NCBI GenBank assembly: GCA_036927565.1
Contig: JAYESD010000002.1
Coordinates: 74,833,735 to 74,897,734 of the forward strand
Direction of reading: 5' to 3'
Source of the DNA: Tuctoria greenei
Taxonomy: Eukaryota > Streptophyta > Magnoliopsida > Poales > Poaceae
DNA: 64,000 nucleotides
Below, in pieces: positions 24,158 to 34,446 of this stretch (position 1 is its first letter; each line of letters starts with the position of its first letter). The position numbers and the translations under genes are program-made. The notes beneath the pieces were generated by a model. It was not told the origin of the DNA, did no database searches, and saw nothing but the letters and a program-made list of their open reading frames with translations.

Positions 24158-24770
24158 AGTATTTGTAGGAGGAATATGGGGATGAGGTGGTGAAGGTTCA
24201 TGGTACAGGTTACAATTTGCAAAACACACCTATCAATGCCAGTATCATGTATACAAGTGGAGGCGGAAAAACCCATAAACGGTGAGATCAGTGTTAATTG
24301 TTTTTTATTTTTGTGACTTCGAGCTACCACATCTTACTCTTAATCATTACTTTTTTAGGTTTCTCATCTCACACAGAGTGGTTGACTCCAAAGAGGCAAA
24401 GCCTTCAAGGGATTCCACATCACAATCGTCAACGGGGTCTAGCCGCCGGATGTTCCAGAGGGACCTGGAGCTCTAAAGTATGCAAGAGGAGCTCATGCAG
24501 ACCTAAGCAGGGTTGCAGAAAGAGAAAATTTTGGCCAAGGCGAGAGAAGAGTATCATGCCAACTACTTTGCACAAATGCAAGCAACCATACAAGTAAGAA
24601 ATTTAAATTACTTAACATCCATAGCATTTCAGTGATATGCATTTTCTAATATTTTACAATCATAGGCCTTAGCCCAGCAACATGGGCAGATGATTGTCAT
24701 TCCCTCATGGCTATGGCCGACAGAGCCACAGGTGCCGTTGGAGCCACAAGTGCCATCTTCAGGAGCACAA
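24158..24770 (+). pseudogene. CACTA (En/Spm)-type transposon gene fragment, three exons
   Basis: A spliced plus-strand reading can be followed. Exon to 24281 (HGTGYNLQNTPINASIMYTS then GGGKTHKR), intron GT..AG 24282-24358, exon 24359-24593 (FLISHRVVDSKEAKPSRDST ... AREEYHANYFAQMQA), intron 24594-24665, exon 24666-24770 (ALAQQHGQMIVIPSWLWPTE). The layout of a short GxxHxR-like block, a serine-rich linker and a Q/M-rich helix resembles the C-terminus of plant En/Spm second-ORF proteins. Two in-frame stops (near 24475 and 24505) break it. The 5' part is cut by the copia B insertion. The family assignment is by resemblance only. Confidence 0.45.
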
Positions 24771-25349
24771 GTAAGCTACAATTGATCAAAACCAGCTAAA
24801 TTAGAGAAATATAGGAAAAACCAAATTTAGTCAAGCTTCATAAAACTTAGATAAACTTAGTCAAACATAGCCAAATTTAGTTAGACTTAGCTTATTTACG
24901 ATGGCATAAAGAAATGTGTCCTTGCCATCACGAGATTTGTGCAGCAAGAACAACTTGACTCGTCTATCTAATTATACGAAGAAGCTCATAGTACCTGAGG
25001 TGATTAGAAGATTGAGAACCCATGAAATAAACTAGAAAGGAAAAAGGAAACCAAGAAGAATGGAGAGAAGCTTTTATATTCTCACTCTGATATGGAAGCT
25101 CGAATAACAAAAGAGAAGAAAAAAATATGTAGGTTTCAAGAAAAATGAAGGATACTCAGGTGGAAAAGGTGGAGGTAAAGGACAAGCTTATGGAGGTGTC
25201 AGGTGCAATTCTGATAGATTTTACTACGTAAGAAACCTAAATAGGAGACAATAATGGGCAATGTGCTCAATGGCGAACGTCTCTGATAAGGTTAAGCGAT
25301 ACGAGCCCGCTTCAACGAGGACCTGACATGACTCGGGTGAACGTTCAAG
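24771..25349. other. AT-rich spacer, no gene seen
   Basis: Contains short repeats of the type ACTTAGTCAAA (about 24815-24895), then a purine-rich stretch. No convincing coding frame. Probably internal CACTA DNA. Confidence 0.4.
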
Positions 25350-25674
25350 GAGACTCGTTATAATACAGCACGTCTCAGTTAAGTAGGTATTCAAGACGCT
25401 CCTTCTCTCCGACTAATATGAGACGCGCTTTCAAAAAAACGTGTTTCCTATTTTCGAAAGAAGTGAGACTTACTTTACAGAAAGCTCATTCTTTTTGTCT
25501 TTGCTTATAGACAGACATGAACACAGTTGAATACAAAAAATATTCATCACACAGATGAACACAGATAACACATTCATTCATTAAGAAATATATTACAAAA
25601 CACAAAAAAATAGTACAAGACACAAGAAAATAAAAACAACATCCACTAAAAAACAACAAAAGAAAACCTAAATC

Positions 25675-25959
25675 CTACTCATCCCCCTCCTCCTCTGGCT
25701 GCTCCACCGGTCGCTCTGGCTGGTCCGTATCCGGCGGTGCAACCTCATGACCGAGGTTCCTCACCATCGCCGCCACCAGGATACTGCGGCCCTCAGAGCT
25801 GAGCATCTCGACCATCGTCTCGAGCAGCCTCTGGAACCGGTCGAACAGCCTGTCGAACAACATCTCGAGAAGCTCTTTGCTGGTCCTCTTGGGGGAGCGG
25901 GAGCACTATTTCTTGCAGGGTGGCTCCCTCAGCGGGCATGGCGGCGGAGCGTTGGCCAT
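25675..25959 (-). pseudogene. small gene of unknown function with one internal stop
   Basis: Minus-strand frame from ATG at 25959 to TAG at 25675, 94 codons plus stop. It is interrupted once by TAG at 25906-25908 (codon 18). It begins MANAPPPCPLREPPCKK; after the stop it reads CSRSPKRTSKELLEML, then an amphipathic helix with repeated LFDRF units, and an acidic proline-rich tail ending EEEGDE. I do not recognise it. Composition and GC content differ sharply from the AT-rich flanks, so it looks like a gene carried inside the transposon. A second, shorter acidic tail of similar style lies at about 26370-26460 on the same strand. Translation could also begin at the internal ATG at 25863. Confidence 0.4.
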
Positions 25960-26690
25960 GGTGGGTTGTCTGCGTGGAAAAGACGAACAAAGAGAAGAGA
26001 CTGATGGCGCCTTATATGTATGTGCGGAGAAGCAAAATGGAGACGCACTTTTAGAAAGAGCGTGTCTCTAATTCCACACGTCACCTTTATCTTTGTGATT
26101 TTCTCCAATTTGTTTCGGTTCACTATTGATATCACACATCACTGAACTTAGAGCACATTCACTTGATAATTAAATCATACACTTGTCTAGAAAATAATCA
26201 AATACTTCTTTATGATACCTGAGGAACACAATGAGCACACCACACATACATTCACACAGATGAAGAACACACAAGATAATATTCAATCACATATATGAAC
26301 AAAGACAGATTTCATTCATTAACAATATATACAAAACAGAAGAAACTAAAAACAACAAAGAAAAACTAAATCATACTCCCACTCCTCCTCCTCCTCCTCC
26401 TCCGGTGGCAACTCCGGCACCAGTGCAACAGGAGCCTGGGCCAACGTAGTAACACTTTGTGTTAGTGACCAACATAGGTTATTCATTCCTCTTTCGACAT
26501 TTGTTAATTTAAAGAATGTCCATATCTTTAGGATCTAGGGGAATATAAGGGACGTGTTTGGGAGCAAGTTGGACGGTATAATTTAGATTGATTGATGAGA
26601 GCTTTAGGAATAAGATTAGATTCAAAATTAGTTTATAGGGCACGCAATGTATGAACTATAAAATTCATTGAATTGCAAATTATCTCTGAA

Positions 26691-26777
26691 TTGCAATGTC
26701 ATTGCGTTTGTTTATCCTTGAATTCTTATTAATCCATTAATTTCAATGTCATTGCGTTTGTTTATCCCTGCAATGGA
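26691..26777. repeat. direct repeat of about 24 bp, two copies
   Basis: CAATGTCATTGCGTTTGTTT occurs at about 26694 and again about 51 bp later near 26745, both followed by ATCC. A short tandem duplication inside a non-coding stretch. Confidence 0.6.
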
Positions 26778-26821
26778 CGCTCACAATGTCGTGCGAGTGG
26801 CAATAGGGTGAAGAGCCCATG

Positions 26822-27300
26822 AGAGACGCACTTTAAAAAGGCGCGTCTCAGATATGTTTTCGATTTGTGCCGAAGAACTTTTGTCCCACCTCAAAAAGCT
26901 GAGCATGTTGCAACGATTGTATAAGGCATTGCGCATAATTGCCAGTTGGACATGCCGGAATGTCCTAGATGTTGTTCCTGGCTTCAGCACACCGTGGCGC
27001 ATCTAGGGCACTCCAGCGTGTCCGGGGTCACAAAATAATGTGAGAAATGCCTTACAGTGGCAGAGTCACGTCTTACCTGGGCTCATCTCCGATTTACGCC
27101 AAAGATATTTTGTCCCACCTCGGAAAGCTGAGCGCAATGCAACGATCATATAACACATTGTGCACAGTCGCCAACGGTAAAATCCGGCAAGCGGGAGATG
27201 TTCCCGTCCTCAGCACACCGTGGCTCATCTTTTGCATGCGGGAAAATGCCCTGATGCAAAAGATGATAATGCGAGACGTGCTTATATATGTGCATCTCCG
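26822..27300. repeat. tandem duplication of about 230 bp, diverged
   Basis: Two units share a CGATTT..GCC.AAGA stretch, then TTTTGTCCCACCTC, AAAGCTGAGC and GCAACGAT, at about 26868-26930 and 27090-27152. Both continue with related text (CAGCACACCGTGGC at 26985 and 27212). Each unit is associated with a GAGACG palindrome. Consistent with repeat expansion in a CACTA end. Confidence 0.6.
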
Positions 27301-27419
27301 AGTTTTATTTTAAACTCGCCCGCGATCTATGACAAAAATTTTCTCACACTCCCTCAACGGATGCCGAAATGAGAGACGGGTGTTATACAGGCACGTCTTC
27401 GAGTTTTGCTATTTTATCT

Positions 27420-27949
27420 ATTGGAGCCTCTCTCCCAACATTTGGTGAAAATTTTTAGCTCTCGAGCGCTCTCTCAACATAGAAACGCAGCTCCTGAGCA
27501 TGCCACCGCCATCCCATCATCGTCAATATCGTGCTGCCGCTGTCGACCTCGACCCCGCCGTCGACCCTGACCTTCGCGTCATCACAGAGTTCAGCATGCT
27601 GGAGCACGTCGGCTCGTCCACTGTCCCCGGAGAACGCTGTTGCCATACTTCTTTCTCAACTCGCTCTTCTTCATTGTCACGATGCTGCCATCGACCTCTA
27701 CCCCACCGTCAACCCCGACCATCGTCATCAGAGAGTTGAGCACGCTAGAACACGCTGCCGCCTCGACCCCGACCTCGGTAATTAGTATGAGCATGTCACC
27801 ATGTTCACATAAGTGGAAATGGTCTCCCTGTCCCCGGAGCACGCCGACCTGCTGTCATCAGAGAGTTGAGGAACCGCCACTGCGGCGCCTTTGCTAGCTC
27901 GTCCCGGAGCACATCGCCACCTCGACCTACCCTCAGAGCGTGCACTCCA
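27420..27949. other. GC-rich stretch with degenerate internal repeats, no gene assigned
   Basis: A CGACCTCGACCCCGCC-type segment with CAGAGAGTTGAGCA-like text recurs at about 27545-27605 and 27690-27750, with weaker traces near 27860. Several frames stay open but none keeps one protein pattern through the repeats. It may be a captured exon or leader. Function unknown. Confidence 0.35.
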
Positions 27950-28044
27950 GTGATTTTATTAAATTTGAGGATGTCCAATGAAGGCTCATCGTTAATGAAG
28001 TCATTGTTCCAAAGGAAGAATTTTCATTATGGTATACATTCATC
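27950..28044. repeat. direct repeat unit 1 flanking the Argonaute fragment
   Basis: TGATTTTATT.AATTTG.GGATGTC followed by ATGAAGGCTCATC and TTAATGAAGTC and GAATTTTCATTA. The second unit is at 28489-28600. Confidence 0.65.
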
Positions 28045-28105
28045 TTCCTTGTTTATGTCCAATGCAGAAGTAATGTATTTGTTTTGACTATCAATGTATA
28101 TAATG

Positions 28106-28394
28106 AATTCTGATTCGCAAACCCTTGAAGCTGGAGGAACTATGGTTGACACTAGCATTTGCCATCCCAGTGAGTTTGATTTCCACCTCTGCAGCCATGT
28201 TGGAATCAAGGTACCTATGCGATAATTGGTGCTTCTCTAACGAGTTTTAGATATCAGGCTATAAATGCATTAGTGGACTGTAAATTGTTTGTTTTTTCAG
28301 GGACATGCATACCAGCTCACTACCATGTATTTTACCATGAGAACAATTTCTCTGCTAATGCTTTGCAGATGCTCACCAACTGCTTGTGCTACAA
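28106..28394 (+). pseudogene. Argonaute PIWI-domain fragment, two exons (AGO1-type)
   Basis: Argonautes bind small RNAs and silence or cut target RNA. Exon 28106-28210 encodes VDTSICHPSEFDFHLCSHVG, and exon 28301-28394 encodes IPAHYHVFYHENNFSANALQ followed by MLTNCLCY. Together they match the conserved C-terminal PIWI stretch of AGO1-clade proteins, including the HYH region with the catalytic histidine. The intron 28211-28300 has GT..AG ends at the position usual for plant AGO1 genes, and a donor (GTAAGC, 28395) follows. One base is missing at the start of the second exon, so the frame is broken. Everything else of the gene is absent. It lies between two direct repeats in CACTA-like DNA and next to an LTR, which suggests capture by a transposon or an old gene relic. 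Confidence 0.85.
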
Positions 28395-28488
28395 GTAAGC
28401 TCGGTTCTCCATTCACTAACAGATATTTGCTACCTTATGTGACTGGTTAAGCGATGTGGCTGCAATTTGATAATGTTTTATAAGATTT

Positions 28489-28600
28489 CAATGATTTTAT
28501 TCAATTTGCGGATGTCTCAGTCAGAGCATTAGAGGCTATGAAGGCTCATCATTAATGAAGTCTTTGATCGGGAGAATTTTCATTACGTTATACAAGATTA
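28489..28600. repeat. direct repeat unit 2 flanking the Argonaute fragment
   Basis: Second copy of the unit at 27950-28044, with about 16 extra bases (CAGAGCATTAGAGGCT) in the middle. The two copies are 540 bp apart and enclose both Argonaute exons. Confidence 0.65.
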
Positions 28601-28693
28601 GATGATGACAGTTGTTATATGTGTAATTAGTAACATTGTAATCAGGATGAAGAGTCTTTGTTGTGTAATTAGTATACTTGATAACCACGATTG

Positions 28694-30094
28694 TGTAGGA
28701 TCTAACGAAACATGTAAAGCTACCAGGGGGGTGAATGGTAGATTAAAACTTTTCAGCAGAAGCAACGAGAAACCCCTTGGCAGAAAAACAATCTGTTAAA
28801 GAAATCATGTGTGCGACTAATCTAAAGGTGATCAATTATAACTAAACAAGTATAGATTGTGGAGAATCAAGTCATGAGGACGTCACAACAATAATCACAA
28901 AAATCTATCGAGAAAAACTCAAGTTATGATCGAAAGATCAAACAAAGGTCAATCTGTTTTACCCAATAAAAACAGTTTTGGAATACTGCAAAGAAACTTG
29001 TGTAGATCAGAAACCAAAAGTCCAATGACTTTGAAATTTCACAAATGATAGAAAATCAAGGCGTGAAGACAACCCAAAAAGAATCACGTTGATCGGATCT
29101 GCAAAACTCAAGTTATGATAAAACCACGGAAGTAAGGTAGTGTTGTGCAGAAACTCGACGAGAAAGACTTGAACAAAACAAGTCGAATTAACAAGGCATA
29201 TAAGCTCCATTAGAATACGAATTTTATTGATCAAAACTCACAAGGAACAGCCCCAAAGTCGTCTACCACGAGCTCTGACCTCCCTTGCTTACATAACCAG
29301 CCCTTAGGCCAACCCAAACCTAACTAGGACTCTAATCCTACTCAATTCACAAATCGGAACTTTACATAACTACTCAAGACTCTTCTATACGCAGATAGAA
29401 ACAATCTTAAGACTTCCAAACACCTTAGGAATGTATCCCACATTCCTAAAACAACTCAAATTCGTGACCCACACGAAATCCTATCATAACCAACTCAAAA
29501 CTTTCCATATTTGAGTCAAACACGACTCAGCCGCAGCCTGAGTCTATAACCTAGTCAGTTGGACCTTTCCGACCAATTATTTATGTCCACATCCCTTCAT
29601 CATGCCTCAGAACCATGCAGCCACATCCATGCACACCTTTCACATGTGCAAACATCTTCCAACGACGTCCATGATACCTTCCTATGCATTGTTCTTGATT
29701 CAAACATGCTGCGCAACCTCCCGATCAACTCAACCACAATTCCTCTAGAACTTGGTTCTTGAACCTCATCTTCTCCCTAAGACTAGTTTAATGGATCCCA
29801 TCAACATCCATGTCTTGAACTCATTCAACACCTACACATGAATAAACAACTTATACTTTCGAACACAAGTCCTCGACTTGACTCTCGTTAGTTCCGAAAC
29901 CACAACACCTTATGTGAGCACCTCACATATGCATGTTCAAACCATAGCGAATTGATAACGGCAATAACCACCAAAACACATCAAAAACTTAGTAAAATAA
30001 TACTAAGCAAACTTTCCACAGATGTAAAACAAATTCAAAATATTTCAAAGTAAAAGCAGAACCATTGCAATCTAGCTCCGGACCTTGCCAAAAC
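28694..30094 (-). repeat. 3' LTR of SIRE copy C, larger part
   Basis: Reverse complement of the SIRE LTR, from TGTAGGATC at 28694. It continues at 40364 after removal of the nested element, 1676 bp in total. The TATA box seen in other copies reads TACATAA here (near 29289 on the plus strand), so promoter function is doubtful. Confidence 0.9.
30090..30094. repeat. target site duplication, left copy (AAAAC)
   Basis: AAAAC directly before the 5' LTR. The identical right copy is 40359-40363. Five bp is the usual size for Ty1/copia integrase. Confidence 0.93.
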
Positions 30095-30327
30095 TGTAAG
30101 ACCTATGTGTGTTGAATACATTGGCTTGTAGTGAATACACTTGGCTTTGATGATAAAAGTTTTAAATATCACCAAAACACCTTTTTATCAAGGTCCGACT
30201 CTAGCTCCGAGCTACAGCAAGGTTCGACGGTAGGTCCGGCTTGTTTTGGGTAGCTCCGGTTATGTTAGATGCTAGGTTTGGCTTCTTGGTAAGGTTCGAC
30301 TAGCTTTGGTTAGCTCCTGTGAATCTT

Positions 30328-30467
30328 TAGCTCCGGCATGTCTTTGATAGCTTCGGCATGTCTTTGTTAGCCCCGGCATGTCTTTGATAGCTCCGGCATG
30401 TCTTTGTTAGCTCCGGCATGTCATTGATAGCTCCGACATATACTTGATAGCTCCGGCATGCTTTTTC
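30328..30467 (+). repeat. 20-bp tandem array in SIRE U3, seven units
   Basis: Consensus TAGCTCCGGCATGTCTTTGA repeated seven times with few changes. The same array is at 38854-38993 in the 3' LTR (seven units) and near 1993-2060 in copy A (three to four units). It lies far upstream of the TATA box, so it is a candidate enhancer array. Confidence 0.88.
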
Positions 30468-31368
30468 TAAGCTCCAACGTACTTTGTCTAGCTCCGGTTT
30501 TTGGGTTGACTAGGTTTGTACTAGTTTTGGTAAGCTCCGGAAGGTGCTTCATTGTACTAGTTTTGGTAAGCTCCGGCTCAAGCTCCGGCTTGCTCTGGCA
30601 AGGTCCAGAACTTGACCGCAGTGCTTCTTCTTTTCATTTGCAATGTTTCGTACTTTCTTTACATTGTTAGAAAGATTGCTTAGTATTCATTTGCTAAGTT
30701 TTTGGTGCGTTTTGGATGATATGGTTGATATTGTTTCTACTATGGTTTTGCAACATGCTTATGTGAGGTTCTCACGTAAGGTGTTGTGTTCGGAACTAAC
30801 TTGAGTCATGTCGAGGACTTGGGCTCTTATGGATTGTTTGTTTGTTCATGTGCATGTGTTGCTTGAGTTCAAGTCATGGCTGGTGATAGGATCCATTGGA
30901 CTAGTCTCAGGAGGAGATGAGGTTCCAACAACCAAGTTCGGGAGGAATTGTGGTTGAGCGGGTCAGGAGGTCGCGCAGGATGATTGAATCAAGGGCAGTG
31001 CATATGAAGGTCAAAAGAAGGTGTTCGCACGTGTGCATGAGGTGCATGACGTGGCAATATGCTTCTAGAGACGGATTATTGAAGGAAGATCTGATTGGAA
31101 GGATCGGATCGTATCAGTTGAAGACTTTGGCTGCGGCGGAGTCGGTTATGGCTCGGTATGGAAAGTATCGAGTTGGTTATGTTAGGATTTCGTGTGGGTC
31201 ACGAATTTGAGTTGTTTAGGAATGTGGGATACGTTCCTAAGGTGTTTGGAAGTTTTAAGATTGCTTCTATCTGCGTATAGAAGAGTCCTAAGCAGATATG
31301 GAAAGTTCCGATTGTGATCGGATTAGGATTGGAGTCCTAGTTGAGATTGGGATGGCCTAAGGGCTAGT

Positions 31369-31376
31369 TATATAAG
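31369..31376 (+). promoter_or_regulatory. SIRE LTR TATA box
   Basis: TATATAAG, about 65 bp before the AATAAA signal. It is present in this 5' LTR but deleted from the 3' LTR of the same element. Confidence 0.75.
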
Positions 31377-31989
31377 CGAGGGAAGGCCAAAGCTCGTGAG
31401 AGACGACTTTGGGGCTGTTCCTCTTGTATTCTGTTGAATAAAATTCGTAGTTTGAAGGAACTTTTGTGCCTTGTTCGTCCGACTTGTTCCAGACAAGTTT
31501 TACTCGTCGAGTTTCTGGACAGCACTATCTTTTGTCGGTGGTTTTATCATAACTCGAGTTTTACTGATCCAATTGACGTGATTCCTTTTGTGTTCTCTTC
31601 AAAACTTGATTTTCTATCATCTGTAAAAATTTCACGGTCATTGGATTTGTGGTTTTTGATCTACACGAGTTTCTTTGCAGCATTCCAGAAACTGTTTTTC
31701 TTGGGTAGGTCAGATTGACCATTGTTTGATCTTTCGATCATAACTTGAGTTTTTCTCGTCGAATTTGAGTGATTATTTTTATGTTGTCTTCGTGACTTGA
31801 TTCTCTCTGATAACTATCACTTTTTTCACGGTGAAACAAGTTTATATTAGTCTCACACATGATTTCTTTAAACAGATCGTTTTTCTACCGAAGGGATTGG
31901 GGTTTAATTGTTTCCGCTGCGTAAGATTTTTAAATCTACCATTCACCCCCCCCCCTGGTAGCTTTTCACGTGATCTTCGATCCTGCAAT

Positions 31990-32001
31990 TGGTATCAGAG
32001 C
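31990..32001 (+). other. SIRE copy B primer-binding site
   Basis: TGGTATCAGAGC two bases after the LTR, a perfect complement to the initiator tRNA-Met 3' end. Confidence 0.95.
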
Positions 32002-32049
32002 CATGGTGCTCTAATCTTTGTGATTTGCACGTGTTTTTGACTAATCATC

Positions 32050-34437
32050 ATGGAGAAGTACTCTGCCAAACCTTGTGTGTTTGCTGCTATTGATTTTCAG
32101 GTTTGGAAGGCACGCATGGAGGCCTTCATCCAGGTGCAAGGCTTCGCAATATGGGAAAAGGTGTACAAACCTTATGAAGTCCCGCCTAACGATCAAGTTA
32201 CGGCTACGAATCTCCGGGACGTCGACAACAACAACAAAGCACGAAACTTGATCATCCAAGGACTCACTCAAAGCGACTTTGATCGTGTCGCACACCTCCA
32301 ATCAGCATACGATGTTTGGAGCGCTCTCTGTGATTACCATGAAGGCTCCAACACAATCAAAGAGGTAAAACAAGATATGTTCAAAAAGAAATATATGCGT
32401 TTTGAGATTGAACCCGGTCAGTCTATCGATGACCTCTTTGCTCGTTTCAATAAAATTCTCAGCAACTTGCGTAGCGTGAATGTTAAATTTTCAGATGCTG
32501 AAAATGCTAGACAACTCCTTAGTGCATTAGACATGTCAATTTGGGAGATGAATGTAACGTCTATACGTGAATCAACTGTCATGAGTTCTCTTACATTAGA
32601 TGTACTCTATTCTAAACTAAAAACTCATTAAATTGACATCCTAGCACGAAAGAACCCAAACAAGTCTATTGCATTTGTCTCACAACGTGATATGTCTAGC
32701 TCTGGCCAATCATCATCTTGCAATACTCTTGCTTTGTTGTCCTCGCTAACCCTGGAACAGATCAAAGAATTTCCAGAAGAGGAGTTGGCACTCATCTCTA
32801 CTAGATTCTCAAAAGCATTGCAAAATGTGAGAACTAGAAGGAGAGGAAGCTCCGGACCTCAACGCTGTTTCGAATGTGGTAGAATAGGACACTTTCGTAC
32901 AGAATGCCCTAACCTTTCAGGTCCGACCACCCGGGAAGAAAAACAAAGCAAAGTCCGGACCTCCTCTGGAAACTCCAACAAGAAGAAGTAGGGTACCATA
33001 GGACGCAAGATGATTAACAGCTTCATCACCGCACTTCAAGAACTTAGTTCAAGTGATATAGACTTTGAAAGTGATGAAGATGATGACGATCTGGCCAACT
33101 TAAGCTTCATGGCGGGCAAAACAAGATCAAGATCAAGTCAGGAGGATGCAGAACACAGCAGTGAAGATGATGAGGTATGTTCAACCTGTAATGAAATGTG
33201 TGATGCTATTTCTCGTGCCATGTTATTGTCAAGAAAAAGGACAAAAAAGCTTAGGGACAATGCTGCTAAAATTGAGTCACTAGAATCTGAAATTAATCGT
33301 TTGAAATCCTTAATTCCTAGTGATGATTCTTGTTCCTCATGTGACTTAATATATGAACAATTGTCCTCCTTAAGAAGTGCACATTCCTCCACTCTAGACA
33401 GACTTGATGAAGAAATTGAAAAGAACAAAAAGCTTGCTGCACTTAGTGATAAAAACTTAAAAGATGCTTCTTGTTCTACAGATGACTTGCATTGTTCTAC
33501 TTGTGATGATCTTGATAAGAAACTACAGGATGCTATGAATGAAACTTGTATATTGAACAATGCTTTACGTTCTCATGAAGTAAAATTTTGTTCCAATTGC
33601 AAATTAAAAGGAAAAACTTCATGTGAAAATTGCCTTGATCTGTCCAATAAACTTGATGACATGCATAGGACATTAGATCGGTTTTGTAATGGGAATAAGA
33701 ACCTAAACTTGCTGCTGAATTCTTCCAAGTCTTGCAATAATAAAACTGGTTTAGGTTTTGATTCTCATGCTCATGCTAAGGCACATCCACCTAAAATTGT
33801 AAAGTCATTAGGAAGTGGTTTGGTTCAAACAGTTCCTAAACAAAAAGAAGTGGTTTTCAAATCTGCAGGAATGTTGCCTCATTCGGTATCAAATAAAAAT
33901 ATTGCTTTCTCATCTAGACATGAACACAAATTTAAATTTCATTGTACCTTCTGTGGTAGATATGGTCATATCTTAGATTTTTGTTATAGACTAGCTAAAC
34001 AACAGAGAAAGGAAAGAAAAATTGCTAGATCCTATAACTTTCATGCATTTAGAAAAACACAACCTGCTTTAGTGAGTCAGAAATTTGAAAAGGTAGCTTC
34101 CGGACCTTCTGGTAAGAAATCTGCAAAAGCAGCTCCGATAGTTCCGATAGCTCCGAGAGCTCCCGGACCTTCTGTTGTTTCCTTCGGAACTTCATCTTTT
34201 GTTTCCGGAGCTTCAGCCTTGTCTTTTGGAACTGCTGCTTTTACCGCCGGAGCTACTGGTTCTTGTGCTAAAAGAGTTAAGAATAGAAAACCTCAAACTT
34301 TGACTCATAAACCTGCTGTTTTATCTCAGCTTTCACGTGTTTTTCCTACTGCACGTCGTGTGACTCAGTACTGGATACCTAAATGCCTTTTGACTAACCC
34401 CAGTATTGAGTCATCGACGTATTGTGCTTCTATGTAG
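32050..34437 (+). pseudogene. SIRE gag, one frame with two internal stops
   Basis: Starts MEKYSAKPCVFAAIDFQVWK at 32050, 63 bp after the LTR. A UBN2-type capsid domain fills about residues 15-190 (VWKARMEAFI, AYDVWSALCDYHEG, FNKILSNLRSV). TAA at 32629 then interrupts the frame. A first CCHC knuckle (CFECGRIGHFRTEC) is at about 32872-32913, and TAG at 32989 interrupts again. Next is a long coiled-coil region with repeated CxxC pairs (33170-33640), then a second knuckle (CTFCGRYGHILDFC, about 33946), then a tail with AGCTCCGG-rich codons. It ends at TAG 34435, in frame with pol. The frame is otherwise intact, so only two point changes inactivate gag proper. The terminal TAG also occurs in copy C and may be ancestral. 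Confidence 0.9.
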
Positions 34438-34446
34438 GTTACACAT

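Larger units (their letters stand above)
25350..27399. repeat. scattered GAGACG...CGTCTC imperfect palindromes (CACTA-like subterminal DNA)
   Basis: Six short imperfect inverted repeats with a GAGACG left arm and CGTCTC-like right arm, 27-30 bp each: 25350-25377, 25420-25448, 26040-26069, 26823-26849, 27273-27299 and 27373-27399. The loops differ in sequence but keep similar length and an AT centre. Arrays like this are usual near CACTA ends, where transposase binds. I do not see the terminal CACTA motif itself, so the assignment is inferred. Confidence 0.55.
30095..31987 (+). repeat. 5' LTR of SIRE copy B (1893 bp)
   Basis: Starts TGTAAGACC and ends CCTGCA. It contains a 20-bp AGCTCCGG array, a TATA box, an AATAAA signal near 31436, and a CACGTG near the 3' end. 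It is the only complete-length LTR of this family with its element intact in the window. Confidence 0.95.

Noticed and set aside
33138..33560. 140-codon minus-strand frame
   Set aside because: Antisense shadow of the SIRE gag coiled-coil region.
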